Below, in pieces: positions 54,601 to 63,734 of a stretch of DNA of 64,000 nt. Below the pieces are notes generated by a model. That model had not been told where the DNA came from. It worked only from the letters and a program-made list of their open reading frames with translations, and did no database searches. The first letter of the stretch is position 1; every line of letters begins with the position of its first letter. Source of the stretch: Ohtaekwangia koreensis (GTDB lineage: Bacteria; Bacteroidota; Bacteroidia; Cytophagales; Cyclobacteriaceae); NCBI RefSeq assembly GCF_900167975.1, contig NZ_FUZU01000001.1:1584580-1648579 (forward strand), read 5' to 3'. Position numbers and translations under genes: made by a program.

Positions 54601-57265
54601 TACTACGACTACGCTGACTACAGGAACATGGTATCATGTGGCGATAACTCAGTCCGGTACAACGGGTATCCTATACGTAAATGGTGTCGAGGTGGGTCGC
54701 AATGCAAACCTGACACTTAAGCCCTCTAGCCTGGGGAATACCACGCAGAATTGGATTGGTAAATCGCAATGGCCAGATCCATTGTTAGCGGGTAAAGTAG
54801 ACGAGTTTAAAATATATAGCCGGGCATTAAGCGCTTCTGATATATATATGGAGACCGTTCTGAATGTTCCCCCCGCTGCACCTTCTCCATTGATAATCAC
54901 TTCAGGAAACAATCAAGTTACATTGAACTGGGCAGCACCTGCCGGAGCACTTTCCTATACGATAAAACGTGCAACGGCTATCGGTGGAACCTACACCGTT
55001 ATTGCAACGACAGATACAACAAACTATACCGATACAGACGCAACGAATTGTGCAACTACATTTTTCTACACCGTGTCTGCAGTTAACCAGGCAGGAGAAG
55101 GTGTGAATGCTTCGCCTGTAAGCCTGGCACTCGGAGTAAAACGTACGGGTACAGTCATTGGGACATCCGGTTCATTTGGGAATGTTGCTACGACTACCAA
55201 AACAGCAGCAGTAGATGGAAGCCTGGATACATTCTTCGATTCACCACAAGGTACAGGCTGGGTTGGATATGATCTGGGCGAAGAAGGTAAGAGTATAATT
55301 ACACGGGTACGCTACGCACCACGGAGCAATTTTCCTGTACGAATGGTAGGCGGTGTCTTTCAAGGATCAAACACCGCAGATTTTAGTGGTGCCACAACAT
55401 TGTTTACAGTAACCGCGCAGCCAACGGTAGGGGTACTTACAGAGCAAGTACTTACCAACACTGCAGCCTATCGCTATGTTCGATATCTGTCACCCGGTAC
55501 AGGTTTTGGTAATGTCGCCGAGGTTGAATTCTATGGCGTAGTAACGCAAGCACCGAAGATTACAAGTTCTACAGTAACTCAAAATATAGTATATGACAGT
55601 GCCTTTCGCTATACCATCGAGGCATCAAACCGGCCGAGTCAATTTAGCGCTTCCGGTGTGCCGGAGGGTTTAAGTTTAGATGCCTGCAGAGGTATTATTG
55701 AAGGTATACCTTTAGTTAGCGGAACATATCCAATAGTCTTCAGCGCAGGTAACGCTTGGGGGAGCGCTACCGATACATTAGTGCTCATTATTAAGCGAAA
55801 TCAAAGTATAGTCTTCAATGCCTTTGCAAGAAAAGTAATTGGAGATGTTGATTTTGTTATAGGTGCAACCAGTAGTTCCGGTTTGCCGGTAACCTATACC
55901 AGCGCAGATGAACGTGTAGCCACTATAGTAGGAAGCTCGATTCATATTACAGGTATGGGCACCACATTGATCACGGGCTCTCAAACGGGAGATACTACGT
56001 ACAACGCTGCTCCGCAAGTGACGCAATTGCTGACGGTGGTTCCCCTAAATCTGAATATACTGTATCAGAACGGTGACAATGGACAGATAAGCAATACGCT
56101 GATTAAGCCGTACATCAAGGTGGTAAACCAGGATAGCGTTGCCATACCCTATAGCGAACTGACCGCCCGCTATTGGTTTACAGCAGAGAACTATGCTGGT
56201 GTTAATACGTGGATCGATTATGCTTCACTAGGTGCCAGCAAGGTAAAGATGAAATATATACCATTGGCACAACCGCAGGACGGTGCATATGGTTACGCAG
56301 AGTATAGCTTTGATGCCACGGCAGGTTTATTAAAGTCCGGTGCTAATTCAGGGGCTATTCAGTCACGATTGGCAAACGTTGATTGGGCTCTTCTAAACGA
56401 AACAGATGACTACTCTTATAAGGCGAACGCCAGTTATTCGGCTAACAATCACATTACCTTGTATCGGAATGGATTACTGGTTTATGGTATAGAGCCGGCA
56501 GCTGTACTTCCTGTATTATCGTTGAAAGCGTATTATCAGAATCAGAATACCAGTACGGGGACCAATAAGATCAAGACGTATCTGAAGATTAATAATGAAG
56601 GAAATATACCCGTGCACTATAAAGATCTCTCTGTGCGGTATTGGTTTACCAAAGATGGTACTGCTAGTCTGAACTATTGGATTGACAATGCGAAGATCGG
56701 AGCTGCAAAAGTCACAGGAAGTTTCACAAACATTGACCCTGCACGTACTCAAGCCGATGTGTATTTTGAAATGCTTATAGATTCTACAGCTGGCACACTA
56801 TATCCGCAAAGCAGCTCGGGAAATATTCAGTATCACATTGCCAAAACAGATTGGACTAATTTCAATGAAGTAAACGATTATTCATTTTTACCCGCAGCAC
56901 TGTATGCAGAAAATCCAGCAGTAACAATCTATTATCAGCAGCAATTGATCTATGGAACAGAGCCATCAGTCGCAGCAAACGGCAGGATTGCTGCTTCCGA
57001 TATTGCGGAAAATGTTCAGTCAGCATATATCTATCCCAACCCGGTTACCGGAGATCGTTTCTTTGTCAGGATAAACGAAGCGCTTGGTAAAGATGATGTA
57101 GTCGTTAAAATATATAGTCCGGTGGGCATTTCTGTGTTGAACAAACAGATCAAGCAGGATCAATCCGGATTGCTCGAAGTAAAACTCAATGATGCAACTG
57201 GGGCAGGGGTATATATGATCCGGCTCAATAATCTGCCCGCAATGAAATTAATTATACAACGATAA
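51692..57265 (+). CDS. Multidomain alginate-lyase-like T9SS protein with two CBM3 domains
   Basis: The 1857-residue protein starts with a signal peptide (about 1-22). The catalytic domain (about 25-375) resembles the alginate lyase superfamily (PF05426, possibly PL38): SNWDIANIGAILTMGVLCDD and GQWQESGRDQEHAQLAVGM are typical. Then come FN3 (387-480), a DUF1349-like sandwich (480-665), two FN3 (673-851), LamG (853-1060), FN3 (1060-1147), an F5/8C-like domain (1149-1287) and Ig-like domains (1287-1450). Two CBM3-like domains (1451-1603 and 1607-1763) and a T9SS sorting domain (about 1777-1857, YPNPVTGD) close it. It would be displayed or released at the surface, bind a polymer and cleave a uronic-acid polysaccharide by elimination. 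The uronic-acid substrate is inferred. Confidence 0.85.
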   Translation: MKKTTTLLILLMLCMSPLVTMAQNFVHPGGLHTLQDLDRMKAKVAAGEHPWIDGWNLLITDPQAQNTYSPAARANMGSSRQRADADAHAAYLNALRWYISGDTTYAVNAVRICNAWSAAVNQVPTGTDIPGLSGIPIFDFALAAEVLRVYPGWAAADFARFKNMMLTYFYPVAHDFLVNHNGACISAYWSNWDIANIGAILTMGVLCDDTAKYNEAVEYFKYGAGMGSIMNAVPYIHPGGLGQWQESGRDQEHAQLAVGMLASFCQVAWNQGLDLYSYDNNRLLAGAEYVARTNLSQPVPYTAYNNCQGANQLWVSINGRGRLDDRPLWEMVYNHYVIRQGLDAPNVTAMAHVTRPEHGSSDHFGYGTLAFTLDATASPYPPSPVAPIPTGLTATAGVSQVTLNWTSSGVTTTGYNVLRSTTSGGPYTTIASWSANTNPQYTDATVANGTAYYYVVSSINQAGTSGNSSEASATPIAAGSLPVGWARQDIGTVGAAGSAQYANIGNNTFIVKGSGTSIGGTGDSFGYTYGVATGDFTFTARLIGMGGTLSKTGIMIRESLAPDAKTIVMKLGDAGWRQAGFGTRTSTGGTMTWIGGNDYTWLPAWFRLKRSGDTFTGYQSSDGITWFAIGTSTIAMASTYYVGLVNCSGSSTGALNTSTFDNVTTEGGGTTPPIAPTGLTALVGNTQVPLQWNAVSGAASYTIKRATVSGGPYTNVATNLNVTNYTDTGLLNGTTYYYIITAANFAGESQNSMEVSVTPVLSLPPVPAGVIATSVSSRQISLSWTASLSAESYSIKRATASGGPYTTIGNSVTTSYSDTTVTTPSIYYYVISATNAIGETANSIQTSAIPGQANYWKFDETSGTTAIDAWSSRSATLATGATWAAGTINNSINLDGTANGYVTLPAGIVSALNDFSITAWVKLDATANWARVFDFGSDTGIYMFLTTRNGANGTVRYSILVPGGAEQQITTTTTLTTGTWYHVAITQSGTTGILYVNGVEVGRNANLTLKPSSLGNTTQNWIGKSQWPDPLLAGKVDEFKIYSRALSASDIYMETVLNVPPAAPSPLIITSGNNQVTLNWAAPAGALSYTIKRATAIGGTYTVIATTDTTNYTDTDATNCATTFFYTVSAVNQAGEGVNASPVSLALGVKRTGTVIGTSGSFGNVATTTKTAAVDGSLDTFFDSPQGTGWVGYDLGEEGKSIITRVRYAPRSNFPVRMVGGVFQGSNTADFSGATTLFTVTAQPTVGVLTEQVLTNTAAYRYVRYLSPGTGFGNVAEVEFYGVVTQAPKITSSTVTQNIVYDSAFRYTIEASNRPSQFSASGVPEGLSLDACRGIIEGIPLVSGTYPIVFSAGNAWGSATDTLVLIIKRNQSIVFNAFARKVIGDVDFVIGATSSSGLPVTYTSADERVATIVGSSIHITGMGTTLITGSQTGDTTYNAAPQVTQLLTVVPLNLNILYQNGDNGQISNTLIKPYIKVVNQDSVAIPYSELTARYWFTAENYAGVNTWIDYASLGASKVKMKYIPLAQPQDGAYGYAEYSFDATAGLLKSGANSGAIQSRLANVDWALLNETDDYSYKANASYSANNHITLYRNGLLVYGIEPAAVLPVLSLKAYYQNQNTSTGTNKIKTYLKINNEGNIPVHYKDLSVRYWFTKDGTASLNYWIDNAKIGAAKVTGSFTNIDPARTQADVYFEMLIDSTAGTLYPQSSSGNIQYHIAKTDWTNFNEVNDYSFLPAALYAENPAVTIYYQQQLIYGTEPSVAANGRIAASDIAENVQSAYIYPNPVTGDRFFVRINEALGKDDVVVKIYSPVGISVLNKQIKQDQSGLLEVKLNDATGAGVYMIRLNNLPAMKLIIQR

Positions 57266-57272
57266 TGAATTC

Positions 57273-57310
57273 AGTCTGCTGCCTGCGCTACGCCCTGCGG
57301 GTAGCAGACT
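57273..57310. terminator. Hairpin between the two lyase-like genes
   Basis: An 11-bp stem with one G-T pair (57273-57283 with 57300-57310) closes a 16-base GC-rich loop shortly after the stop codon of the first lyase-like gene. No T-tract follows, so termination would be partial. Confidence 0.6.
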
Positions 57311-57386
57311 ATATATACACCAGGAAACAATCTATAGTAGTAGGCTTTGTCGTTTCATTATTTTGGACACCTCAAAATCGAACACT

Positions 57387-60131
57387 ATGAAAAAGACAAT
57401 CAGACGACTTGTTATGCTTTTGCTATTGGTGGATACATGTATAGCGACAGCACAGACTTTTATTCACCCGGGAGGTTTACACACGCAAGCTGACCTTGAT
57501 CGCATGAAAGCTCAAGTAGCAGCAGGCGCGCATCCCTGGATCGATGACTGGAATTTACTCCTCACCGATCCACAAGCGCAAAATACATATACCGCCAATG
57601 CACGTGCAAATATGGGAGGCAGCCGTCAACAGGCTTCACGCGATGCACATGCCGCGTATCTGAATACAATCCGATGGTATATATCGGGAAACACAAGTTA
57701 TGCGGACTGCGCTGTAAGGATTTGCAATGCTTGGTCTTCCACAGTAAATCAGGTCCCTACCGGTACAGATATACCAGGTTTAAGTGGTATCCCGATTTTT
57801 GAGTTTGCTATGGTTGGTGAGATTTTACGAATGTATCCGGGATGGGCTTCCGCAGATTTTACCCGGTTTAAAAACATGATGATAAATTATTTTTATCCGG
57901 TGTGTAATGATTTCCTGTTAAATCACAATGGTTCGTGTATCAGTAACTACTGGTCTAATTGGGACATCTGTAATATAGGTGCCATCCTTACCATAGGTAT
58001 ATTATGCGATGACCGGGCAAAGTACAACCAAGCCGTAACCTACTATCAAACCGGAGCAGGTATGGGAAGCATTATGAATGCGGTTCCAACGATACATCCT
58101 GGTAATCTTGGGCAATGGCAGGAAAGTGGTCGTGACCAGGAACACGCACAACTTGCTGTAGGCATGATGGCTTCTATCTGTGAGGTTGCCTGGCACCAAG
58201 GACTTGACCTGTATAGCTATAGTAACAATCGCCTGCTGGCAGGTGCTGAATATATAGCGCAAACAAATTTGTGGAAGTATGTTCCGTATACATACTATAC
58301 CAATTGTCAAAATGCAAATCAATCGTGGATCTCTATCAATGGGAGGGGACGTTTGGATGATCGTCCTGTATGGGAACTGATTTATAATCACTATGTGGTA
58401 CGAAAAGGCTTAAGCGCCCCGAATACGAAAGCCATGGCGCAACTCATGCGGCCGGAGCATGGCAGTGCGGATCATTTCGGATATGGTACACTCACATTTA
58501 CACAAAACGCTTCGGCTTCTCCGTATCCTCCTTCACCGGTTCCTCCTATACCTACAGGTCTCACAGCAACGGCAGGCAGCGGTCGTATTGCACTGAAGTG
58601 GACTCCATCTATAGGTGCTACTGCTCAGGGATATTCTGTATTGCGTTCTACATCCAGCGGGGGGCCTTATACATCTATAGCATCGTGGACAGCAAACACA
58701 ACGGCACAATATATAGATGCTTCTGTTACGAACGGCACAACATACTATTATGTGGTGGCAGCCATTAATCAGGCTGGTACCAGTGGTAATTCTGCACAAG
58801 TGAGTGCTATACCTATAGCGCCCGGTGCTTTGCCTGCTGGATGGTCGAGACAAGATATAGGACCTGTAGGCGTTGCGGGCAGTGCGAGTTATGCAAATGT
58901 TAGCAACGGTACATTTATCGTGAGTGGTTCCGGAGGCGGGATTGGCGGCACTTCTGATTCATTTGGCTATACCTATAGGAGTATCACCGGTGACTTTACC
59001 ATTACTGCGCGGCTGTCTGATGTAACGGGTACGTTGAATAAAACGGGGATCATGATCCGCGAAACGCTCGACCCCGCTGCAAAGACACTGATCATGAAGC
59101 TTGGCGATGCCGGGTGGAGACAAGCGGGTTTTGGTTCGCGCTCCTCATCGGGTAATGGCATGACATGGCTGAGAGGCAATGACTATACTTGGTTACCAGC
59201 CTGGTTCAGGTTACAACGGAGTGGCAACACGTTCACTGCGTATGAATCTTCAGATGGTGTTACATGGTTTACCGTTGGAGCGAGTACGGTGTCGATGACC
59301 AATACATGCTATACCGGGCTCGCTGCATGTTCCGGTAGTACAACGGCCTTGGACAATTCTACATTTGACAATGTGACAATTGTAACAGCCATCCCTCAGC
59401 CCATTCCGAATGGGATCTATAGGATCATTGCCCGCAACAGCGGGAAGTCGATGGACGTTGCAAGCAATTCAACAGCAAATGGTGCCAACGTACAACAGTG
59501 GTCTTATAACGGTGGTAACAACCAACAATGGACATTGACTTACCTTGGTAACAATCAATATCAAATTATAGGTGTTGGCAGTGGCAAGTCACTGGATATA
59601 GCAAGCAACTCAACTGCGGATGGTGCTAACGTACAAATATGGCCCTATAGCGGTGGCAATAATCAACGCTTCACAATAACAACAACCTCTGGCGGGTACT
59701 TTCGAATTACACCAGTACATAGTGGTAAAGCCCTTGAAATAGCGGGTAACTCTTCTGCTGATGGTGGCAATGTGCAGCAGTGGACCTATAGCGGTGGCAA
59801 TAATCAGCAATGGCAATTTGTAGCCGCTATAACGACAGCGCGAATCGAATCATCTTCAGAAGCATCAGTAGAAATTGATGAGCAGTTTCCTGAGCAGGTA
59901 GTGATTTATCCGAATCCGGCGGGTGATCAACTCACCGTGCAATTGGGAGAATATTTTGATCAGGATGCTACAATTATACTTCAGGATAGTAACGGACGAA
60001 CACTTTATGAGGACGTAGTGAAGGGCACGCAACATGTAATTAGCCTGAATAAAATTCCATCAGGAATTTATTTTGTAAATGTCAGTAATGGCAATGGAAA
60101 GAAGGCTGTCAGGAAACTGATGAAGAATTGA
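57387..60131 (+). CDS. Alginate-lyase-like T9SS protein with ricin-type trefoil
   Basis: I start at ATG 57387 (914 residues), giving MKKTIRRLVMLLLLVDTCIA as signal peptide; the upstream TTG frame is dropped. The catalytic domain (about 25-375), FN3 (387-480) and DUF1349-like domain (480-665) are closely similar to the first 665 residues of the upstream lyase-like protein. After that the proteins diverge: this one has a ricin-type beta-trefoil (about 671-813, three GGNNQ repeats) and then a T9SS sorting domain (about 831-914, YPNPAGDQL). The pair looks like a tandem duplication with exchange of the C-terminal binding part. The same uronic-acid-polymer role is inferred. Confidence 0.85.
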   Translation: MKKTIRRLVMLLLLVDTCIATAQTFIHPGGLHTQADLDRMKAQVAAGAHPWIDDWNLLLTDPQAQNTYTANARANMGGSRQQASRDAHAAYLNTIRWYISGNTSYADCAVRICNAWSSTVNQVPTGTDIPGLSGIPIFEFAMVGEILRMYPGWASADFTRFKNMMINYFYPVCNDFLLNHNGSCISNYWSNWDICNIGAILTIGILCDDRAKYNQAVTYYQTGAGMGSIMNAVPTIHPGNLGQWQESGRDQEHAQLAVGMMASICEVAWHQGLDLYSYSNNRLLAGAEYIAQTNLWKYVPYTYYTNCQNANQSWISINGRGRLDDRPVWELIYNHYVVRKGLSAPNTKAMAQLMRPEHGSADHFGYGTLTFTQNASASPYPPSPVPPIPTGLTATAGSGRIALKWTPSIGATAQGYSVLRSTSSGGPYTSIASWTANTTAQYIDASVTNGTTYYYVVAAINQAGTSGNSAQVSAIPIAPGALPAGWSRQDIGPVGVAGSASYANVSNGTFIVSGSGGGIGGTSDSFGYTYRSITGDFTITARLSDVTGTLNKTGIMIRETLDPAAKTLIMKLGDAGWRQAGFGSRSSSGNGMTWLRGNDYTWLPAWFRLQRSGNTFTAYESSDGVTWFTVGASTVSMTNTCYTGLAACSGSTTALDNSTFDNVTIVTAIPQPIPNGIYRIIARNSGKSMDVASNSTANGANVQQWSYNGGNNQQWTLTYLGNNQYQIIGVGSGKSLDIASNSTADGANVQIWPYSGGNNQRFTITTTSGGYFRITPVHSGKALEIAGNSSADGGNVQQWTYSGGNNQQWQFVAAITTARIESSSEASVEIDEQFPEQVVIYPNPAGDQLTVQLGEYFDQDATIILQDSNGRTLYEDVVKGTQHVISLNKIPSGIYFVNVSNGNGKKAVRKLMKN

Positions 60132-60147
60132 CCATTAACCTGGACTA

Positions 60148-60189
60148 TAAACAACTGCCTGGCTATGCTACGAGCCAGGCAGTTGTTTA
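60148..60189. terminator. Strong hairpin after the second lyase-like gene
   Basis: A perfect 17-bp stem (60148-60164 with 60173-60189) with an 8-base loop starts 16 bases after the stop codon. The GC-rich core and AT ends fit a terminator. It separates the lyase pair from the GH97 gene. Confidence 0.82.
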
Positions 60190-60325
60190 AAAACAAATCT
60201 ATAGTAGCAAGTATATGATATTGAGTCAACTGATAGCAGAATAGACTCATAGTTTATCCTTTTTGAACCATAATTGATAGGCCATCGATAACAACGTAAA
60301 TAAATTTGAGCCGACTTATGGCCAC

Positions 60326-62329
60326 ATGAAGTTCGATAAAATAATGACGAAAAGTAAATATTCAAGTATCGTGATGATTCAGTGTAAGTATTCTTTCCTT
60401 CCTGTAAAATTGATTTTTTTTCTGGCAACCTTGTTTTGCTTTGATTTGTATTGTGCAGCTCAATCTCTCCCTGCAGCGAAAAGCATTTCATCGCCCGATG
60501 GTAACCTTGTGGCAGACGTTTGGCAAGCAGGGCCTGTAGCAAACAAAAAAATATTCTATACGCTAGCGTACAAGAATAAGCCTGTTATACTTGAATCAGT
60601 AATAGACATACAACTCGATAATCATTTATCCCAACTTGCTTTGGCATTAAAAGCGGATGAAAGTGAATACTGGTGTGGTGATCTTGTTTTGGAGAATATC
60701 GCGCAGTCTTCTCGTGATACGGTTTGGCATACTATATATGGAGAGCGGAGTCAGGTTCGTGATCATTACAATGAATGGACATTTCATTTTAAGAAATCCA
60801 GCGATGAAAGATATAAGGTCAACCTCATTGTGCGTGCCTATAATGAAGGCATCGCATTCCGATTTTATTTTCCTGATAATCCAACCGGTGTATATTATCA
60901 TATAGCGTCCGAAAATATAGAGTTTACGTTTCCGGACAACACGCAAGCGTGGTATGAGCAATGGGCGCAGGGGCCGTTTAAATTACTGCCACTCTCCGGC
61001 TGGCCTGATGAAAGCGAGCGACCGCTTACTTTAAAACTTCCCAATGGAGTATATACATGCCTGGCGGAAGCCGCTATGGTAGATTATGTGCGTACTAAAT
61101 TTACATTAAAAAAAGACAAGCTGAATACCATCGTTACCTCCCTATATGAGGACATTGATCTCGTTCCATATTTTAATACACCTTGGCGCGTTATTATGGT
61201 AGCGGATACACCCGGAAAGTTAATTGAGAATAATAGTCTGCTGTTGAATCTCAATGCGCCTACAAAATTTCAGAATACAGATTGGATTAAACCCGGGAAG
61301 ATTATTCGTGAAATGACCTTGACGAATGAAGGTGCGAGAGCCTGCATTGATTTTGCCGCTGCGCATAATCTTCAATATATACTCTTCGACTGGAAATGGT
61401 ATGGGCCTTCATTTACGTTTGATTCAGATGCACGCAAAGTTGTGGTCGACCTGGATATGAAAGCTGTTGTTGATTACGGTGCGCAGAAAAATGTAGGGGT
61501 ATGGTTGTATGTTAATCAGCAGGCACTTGTGAAACAGGATCATGATCTTTTTCCATTGTATAAGCGTTGGGGAATAAAAGGTGTGAAGTATGGTTTCGTG
61601 CAAGTCGGTTCACATCGCTGGACTACCTGGTTACACGAATCAATTCAACGCGCTGCTGATAATCAATTGATGGTAAATGTTCATGATGAATTCAGGGCAA
61701 CTGGTGAACAACGCACATGGCCAAATATACTTACCACGGAAGGTATACGCGGAAATGAAGAAATGCCGGATGCTGATCATAATACAATTTTGCCGTTCAC
61801 AAGAGGCATAGGGGGCGCTGGAGATTATACCATTTGCTACTATACAGACCGGATCAAGACTACACATGCTCATCAGCTTGCGTTGGGAGTTGTTAATTAT
61901 AGTCCGTTGCAAACCCTCTTCTGGTATGACAAGCCTTCCGATTATCAGGGCGAACCTGAGGTAGAGTTTTTTGAAAGACTTCCTACCGTTTGGGATGAGA
62001 CCAGAATTCTTCAAGGCGAGATAGGCGAGTATATTATTACGGCAAGAAAAAGTGGTGATCAGTGGTTTATAGGTGCTATAACCAATAATACAGCGCGTGA
62101 GGTATCAATTTCGCTTAACTTTTTATCCAACGCGAAGAAATACACTGCAATTATATACTCCGATGATGCCGCGGTCAATACACGTACACATGTAAAAACA
62201 GAACAACGCAAAGTGAAACCGTCCGATGTATTGAAAGTAAAACTTAATGGTTCCGGAGGTATAGCACTTTGGATATACCCGGAACAAGACAAGGCTAGTG
62301 TAAAGGATGCTGCAGGAAATAAAAAATAA
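60326..62329 (+). CDS. GH97-family alpha-glycosidase
   Basis: The 667-residue protein has a signal peptide ending near residue 46 (LFCFDLYCAAQ); ATG 60326 or 60344 may be the start. The N-terminal super-sandwich (about 47-310; SPDGNLVADVW) and the barrel (about 315-570) match GH97, with ILFDWKWYGPS, RTWPNILTTEGIRGNEE and LPFTRGIGGAGDYT. At the fourth-strand position where retaining GH97 alpha-galactosidases have their Asp nucleophile, this protein has G423 (VKYGFVQ), which suits the inverting alpha-glucosidase type. It would act in the periplasm on imported oligosaccharides. Confidence 0.88.
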   Translation: MKFDKIMTKSKYSSIVMIQCKYSFLPVKLIFFLATLFCFDLYCAAQSLPAAKSISSPDGNLVADVWQAGPVANKKIFYTLAYKNKPVILESVIDIQLDNHLSQLALALKADESEYWCGDLVLENIAQSSRDTVWHTIYGERSQVRDHYNEWTFHFKKSSDERYKVNLIVRAYNEGIAFRFYFPDNPTGVYYHIASENIEFTFPDNTQAWYEQWAQGPFKLLPLSGWPDESERPLTLKLPNGVYTCLAEAAMVDYVRTKFTLKKDKLNTIVTSLYEDIDLVPYFNTPWRVIMVADTPGKLIENNSLLLNLNAPTKFQNTDWIKPGKIIREMTLTNEGARACIDFAAAHNLQYILFDWKWYGPSFTFDSDARKVVVDLDMKAVVDYGAQKNVGVWLYVNQQALVKQDHDLFPLYKRWGIKGVKYGFVQVGSHRWTTWLHESIQRAADNQLMVNVHDEFRATGEQRTWPNILTTEGIRGNEEMPDADHNTILPFTRGIGGAGDYTICYYTDRIKTTHAHQLALGVVNYSPLQTLFWYDKPSDYQGEPEVEFFERLPTVWDETRILQGEIGEYIITARKSGDQWFIGAITNNTAREVSISLNFLSNAKKYTAIIYSDDAAVNTRTHVKTEQRKVKPSDVLKVKLNGSGGIALWIYPEQDKASVKDAAGNKK

Positions 62330-62370
62330 TGATTTGGTAGGTTGCGGTTTATTTTGGGTTAATAAACCTT

Positions 62371-62401
62371 CACTCATGGTACACTTCGGTGTCCATGAGT
62401 G
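62371..62401 (+). terminator. Intrinsic terminator after the GH97 gene
   Basis: A 9-bp outer stem and an ACAC-TTCG-GTGT inner stem with a stable tetraloop (62371-62401) are followed by TTTTGTTTTTT. This is a textbook rho-independent terminator. Confidence 0.93.
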
Positions 62402-62462
62402 TTTTGTTTTTTACGTTAGTAACCAATAGACTGCTGAATATTCTATATTTATAAATAAGCAC

Positions 62463-63638
62463 ATGAACATGAGAGGGAGACATTCTTATATTTCTTCAAT
62501 TGGTTTTATTGGTATAGTCATTTTGATAGGAGTGTTTTTGGATGCTTGCTCAATCAAGTCTTCCCATGACACAGCACAGGGTGGAGCTGTAGAGTATGAT
62601 TTTTTATCGGTCAATTCCCAAATACAAAACTGGATAGACAGCGGGTATTACGATGGAGCGTCAATTCTTGTGGTGAAAGATAGCCAGGTAGTGCTTGAAA
62701 AGTACTTTGGGAAGTATATTCCGGAAACACAGGTATATATAGCTTCAGCAGGCAAGTGGCTTGCGGCTGCTACAATTGCAACACTGGTTGCCGAGCGCAG
62801 ACTTTCGTGGAATGATTCAGTGGCAAAGTGGCTTCCGGAATTTAAAGATATAAAGGGCAAGGCTACTGTGAGACAACTACTGTCCCACACTTCCGGATAC
62901 CCGGATTATCAACCGGAAGGCAATCACCGTGATGATTATCAATCTCTCGAAGAAGCTGTAAAGCACATTGCAAACCTTCCTGCAGATACAATGCCGGGAA
63001 CTAAATTTCAATACGGCGGCCTCGCAATGCAGGTGGTTGGCAGGATAGCCGAGGTTGCTACAGGGAAGAAATGGGAAGATCTTTTCCAGGAAAAGATAGC
63101 GATACCGCTCAACATGACGAATACACATTTTACACCAGTCGATAGTACGGATGGTCATAATCCGATGATCGGAGGTGGCGCACGCAGTACACTGCACGAC
63201 TATATTCACTTCCTGGAAATGATTGCAGGGAACGGTATATATAAAGGAAAGTATATTCTCTCACCCGAAAGTATAGAAGCCATGCAGGCCGACCAGGTAA
63301 AGGAAGCGATCGTTCCGGTTGGTGAGTATGTTGAGAAAGCACGTGCGTCCAAGCATACCGGTATATATGGATTAGGGGAGTGGCGTGAGATCCTCAATGA
63401 CGAGGGTGATGCCGTGCTGATCAGCAGTCCGAGTTGGGCGGGTGCCTATCCGTGGATCGATAAGGAATACGGAATATATGGATTTTTTATCGCTCATGTA
63501 AATGTCGGAAAGGCAAACCGTGATAAGTTCTCATCCTTTTATGCAAGCCCTTTGCTTCCTATACTTGTGCGCAATGCGATTGATAGCACAGAGCCATCTA
63601 ATCTCAGTAGTAAAGGCGTTGTAAAGAAAAAGTATTAG
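62463..63638 (+). CDS. Beta-lactamase-fold serine hydrolase
   Basis: The 391-residue protein has an N-terminal membrane-targeting segment with a possible lipoprotein cysteine at C29 (FLDACS). The class C beta-lactamase/esterase fold spans about 50-360. The SxxK motif is S95-A-G-K98, followed by VRQLLSHTSGYPDY near residue 137 and a YGG triad in place of YxN near residue 180. Family members include esterases and D-alanyl peptidases, and some lie in polysaccharide loci as candidate de-esterases. A sugar-ester substrate would fit here but is inferred. It follows the GH97 terminator by about 60 bases, so it likely has its own promoter. Confidence 0.85.
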   Translation: MNMRGRHSYISSIGFIGIVILIGVFLDACSIKSSHDTAQGGAVEYDFLSVNSQIQNWIDSGYYDGASILVVKDSQVVLEKYFGKYIPETQVYIASAGKWLAAATIATLVAERRLSWNDSVAKWLPEFKDIKGKATVRQLLSHTSGYPDYQPEGNHRDDYQSLEEAVKHIANLPADTMPGTKFQYGGLAMQVVGRIAEVATGKKWEDLFQEKIAIPLNMTNTHFTPVDSTDGHNPMIGGGARSTLHDYIHFLEMIAGNGIYKGKYILSPESIEAMQADQVKEAIVPVGEYVEKARASKHTGIYGLGEWREILNDEGDAVLISSPSWAGAYPWIDKEYGIYGFFIAHVNVGKANRDKFSSFYASPLLPILVRNAIDSTEPSNLSSKGVVKKKY

Positions 63639-63734
63639 CCTGTGCTAATGAAAAGATCGTATCTTCGGATGATGCATGACACTACAGGATTCTGCTCCCT
63701 GCCAAATAGAATATACTTCCATTAAACTGCTGCT

